This document shows positions 61,701-64,000 of a stretch of 64,000 nucleotides of DNA, piece by piece. Position 1 is the stretch's first letter. Every line of letters begins with the position of its first letter. This DNA comes from Loxodes magnus (Eukaryota; Ciliophora; Karyorelictea; Loxodida; Loxodidae): NCBI GenBank assembly GCA_946699065.1, contig CAMPDV010000142.1, positions 124,001 to 188,000 on the forward strand, read 5' to 3'. The notes under the pieces were generated by a model, which was not told where the DNA came from, did no database searches, and saw only the letters and a program-made list of their open reading frames with translations. The position numbers and the translations under genes are program-made.

Positions 61701-64000
61701 AGCATATACCTAACCGTTGTGACCACTCATGGTCTTACAGGTACCTGTCTTGACGTCCCATAGTCTCACCGTATTATCTCCACTTCCCGATACGATGAAC
61801 TCTGAATCACTGGATATAGCCACAGCATTTACATAACTAGTGTGACCACTCATGGTCTTACAGGTACCTGTCTTGACGTCCCATAGTCTCACCGTCTAAT
61901 CATAACTTCCCGATACGATGAACTCTGAATCACTGGATATAGCCACAGCATATACCTAACCGTAGCGACCACTCATGGTCTTACAGGTACCTGTCTTGAC
62001 GTCCCATAGTCTCACCGTATAATCATAACCTCCCGATACGATGAACTCTGAATCACTGGATATAGCCACAGCACATACAGAACTAGTGTGACCACTCATG
62101 GTCTTACAGGTACCTGTCTTGACGTCCCATAGTCTCACCGTCTAATCATAACTTCCCGATACGATGAACTCTGAATCACTGGATATAGCCACAGCATATA
62201 CCTAACCGTTGTGACCACTCATGGTCTTACAGGTACCTGTCTTGACGTCCCATAGTCTCACCGTCTAATCATAACTTCCCGATACGATGAACTCTGAATC
62301 ACTGGATATAGCCACAGCTAATACATAACTAGTGTGACCACTCATAGTCTTACAGGTACCTGTCTTGACGTCCCATAGTCTCACCGTCTTTTCTCCACTT
62401 CCCGATACGATGAACTCTGAATCACTGGATATAGCCACAGCACATACACAACTAGTGTGACCACTCATAGTCTTACAGGTACCTGTCTTGACGTCCCATA
62501 GTCTCACCGTCTAATCATAACCTCCCGATACGATGAACTCTGAATCACTGGATATAGCCACAGCATATACCTAACCGTTGTGACCACTCATGGTCTTACA
62601 GGTACCTGTCTTGACGTCCCATAGTCTCACCGTCTAATCATAACTTCCCGATACGATGAACTCTGAATCACTGGATATAGCCACAGCATATACCTAACCG
62701 TTGTGACCACTCATGGTCTTACAGGTACCTGTCTTGACGTCCCATAGTCTCACCGTCATATCATGACTTCCCGATACGATGAACTCTGAATCACTGGATA
62801 TAGCCACAGCATATACCTAACCGTTGTGACCACTCATGGTCTTACAGGTACCTGTCTTGACGTCCCATAGTCTCACCGTCATATCATGACTTCCCGATAC
62901 GATGAACTCTGAATCACTGGATATAGCCACAGCATATACAGAACTAGTGTGACCACTCATGGTCTTACAGGTACCTTTCTTGACGTCCCATAGTCTCACC
63001 GTCTTATCTCCACTTCCCGATACGATGAACTCTGAATCACTGGATATAGCCACAGCATTTACATAACTAGTGTGACCACTCATGGTCTTACAGGTACCTG
63101 TCTTGACGTCCCATAGTCTCACCGTATAATCATAACCTCCCGATATGATGAAATCTGAATCACTGGATATAGCCACAGCATATACCTAACCGTTGTGACC
63201 ACTCATAGTCTTACAGGTACCTGTCTTGACGTCCCATAGTCTCACCGTCTAATCATAACTTCCCGATACGATGAACTCTGAATCACTGGATATAGCCACA
63301 GCATATACCTAACCGTTGTGACCACTCATAGTCTTACAGGTACCTGTCTTGACGTCCCATAGTCTCACCGTCTAATCATAACTTCCCGATACGATGAACT
63401 CTGAATCACTGGATATAGCCACAGCATTTACATAACTAGTGTGACCACTCATGGTCTTACAGGTACCTGTCTTGACGTCCCATAGTCTCACCGTCTAATC
63501 TCTACTTCCCGATACGATGAACTCTGAATCACTGGATATAGCCACAGCATATACCTAACCGTTGTGACCACTCATGGTCTTACAGGTACCTGTCTTGACG
63601 TCCCATAGTCTCACCGTCTAATCATAACTTCCCGATACGATGAAATCTGAATCACTGGATATAGCCACAGCATATACCTAACCGTTGTGACCACTCATAG
63701 TCTTACAGGTACCTGTCTTGACGTCCCATAGTCTCACCGTCTAATCATAACTTCCCGATACGATGAACTCTGAATCACTGGATATAGCCACAGCATATAC
63801 AGAACTAGTGTGACCACTCATGGTCTTACAGGTACCTGTCTTGACGTCCCATAGTCTCACCGTCTAATCATAACCTCCCGATACGATGAACTCTGAATCA
63901 CTGGATATAGCCACAGCATATACCTAACCGTTGTGACCACTCATGGTCTTACAGGTACCTGTCTTGACGTCCCATAGTCTCACCGTCTAATCATAACCTC
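37774..64000 (-). CDS. Giant WD40-repeat protein, uninterrupted phase, about 213 repeats (partial, both ends missing)
   Basis: This is the longest block in a single WD40 phase: 26.2 kb, about 8,740 codons and 213 repeats of 41 residues, with no indel. Numbering the unit from the Gly of GTCKTMSGH, the landmarks are His9, Val13, Ala15-Val16, Asp31 and Trp37-Asp38; His9, Asp31 and Trp37 belong to the hydrogen-bonding network that closes a WD40 blade. Seven or eight blades make one propeller, so about 27-30 propellers are expected. In-frame TAG, TAA and TGA occur only at residues 12, 30, 32 and 40, and I read them as Gln, Gln and Trp. If all 64 codons are sense, lack of stops proves nothing; the evidence is the preserved WD40 text and phase. 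The start lies beyond base 64,000. The left edge is a one-base deletion at 37,773/37,774 (gacgtccc becomes gacgtac). A WD40-derived satellite is the main alternative. Confidence 0.6.
38935..40585. repeat. 13-unit block, copy 2 of a three-copy family
   Basis: This block recurs at 43,363-45,013 (offset 4,428 bp, 36 units) and partly at 34,265-35,450 (offset 4,672 bp). Diagnostic shared features are the KKGT unit (ctttcttg at 40,343/44,771) and a run of GRYG-TAG units. Confidence 0.83.
40095..42455. repeat. Two adjacent tandem duplications with 4-unit and 6-unit periods
   Basis: Positions 40,095-40,586 recur at 40,587-41,078 (492 bp; the KKGT marker is at 40,343 and 40,835). Positions 40,980-41,717 recur at 41,718-42,455 (738 bp; the gacatccc silent Asp variant is at 41,091 and 41,829), including HTDSVRSV units followed by SRDH and GHTS-TGA-V. 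Confidence 0.82.
43363..45013. repeat. 13-unit block, copy 3 of the family at 38,935-40,585
   Basis: The copy ends at about 45,013, where the first block has tgtcctgacg (near 40,592) and this one has tgtcttgacatcc. Confidence 0.83.
47830..52215. repeat. Tandem duplication with an 18-unit (2,214-bp) period
   Basis: Positions 47,830-50,000 recur at 50,045-52,215. Each copy contains a 3-unit (369-bp) internal duplication (48,303 and 48,672; 50,517 and 50,886). The copies differ near 48,052/50,266 (attactag against ataactag) and in a one-unit patch near 49,105-49,160 against 51,319-51,375. Confidence 0.85.
60368..63985. repeat. Mosaic copy of three separate blocks from 48,560-54,145
   Basis: Positions 60,368-61,953 match 48,560-50,145 (offset 11,808 bp, 96 units). 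Positions 61,844-62,559 match 52,250-52,965 (offset 9,594 bp, 78 units). Positions 62,830-63,985 match 52,990-54,145 (offset 9,840 bp, 80 units). The change of offset marks internal deletions or insertions of whole units after copying. Related partial copies lie at 55,006-55,430 and 55,791-56,296 (offset 2,706 bp, 22 units from 52,300 and 53,085). Confidence 0.8.

Overview
The whole window is one tandem array and holds nothing else. A 123-bp unit, about 46% GC, repeats 520 times from base 1 to base 64,000, and neither end of the array is present. Read on the minus strand, each unit encodes one 41-residue WD40 repeat with all the family landmarks: SGH, the turn aspartate in SGSxDxTV, and RLWDV. 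The length accounts exactly: the first and last copies of the anchor ttacagg lie 63,949 bp apart, which is 520 x 123 minus 11, and I find exactly eleven one-base deletions.

Under the standard code the array breaks into fragments of 60-162 codons, because TAG, TAA and TGA all occur in frame. The stops are not random. They sit only at unit residues 12, 30, 32 and 40, which are the same residues that vary freely among sense codons. TAG/TAA fit Gln (DVQTG occurs once-per-unit as a sense CAG in six units; SGSQD, DQTV and GHNGQV are normal WD40 text). TGA fits Trp (SGSWDKTV, GHTSWV). This matches known codes in which UAA/UAG mean Gln and UGA means Trp: karyorelict ciliates, Condylostoma, and Amoebophrya ex Karlodinium. 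I infer a protist of that kind. A Glu or Tyr reading of TAA/TAG, or a non-coding satellite derived from a WD40 gene, is not excluded.

Layout, in the coding direction (right to left): 64,000-37,774 is about 213 units in one unbroken WD40 phase. Two one-base deletions of one type follow at about 37,773 and 36,421. Then 36,421-24,159 is about 100 units in one phase. The left 24 kb carries nine copies of a second deletion, so the WD40 phase there is broken into short blocks. The two deletion types look like two mutations copied around by block duplication. Duplicated blocks of 3 to 34 units, many identical as far as I can read, are nested throughout, and particular unit types are confined to zones.

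Functionally, if expressed, this is part of a giant WD40 beta-propeller protein (about 8,740 residues in the right-hand segment alone). Its near-identical units differ almost only at predicted propeller-surface residues, the pattern seen in fungal HET/HNWD-type recognition receptors. No start, promoter, terminator, RNA gene, transposon or second gene is visible.
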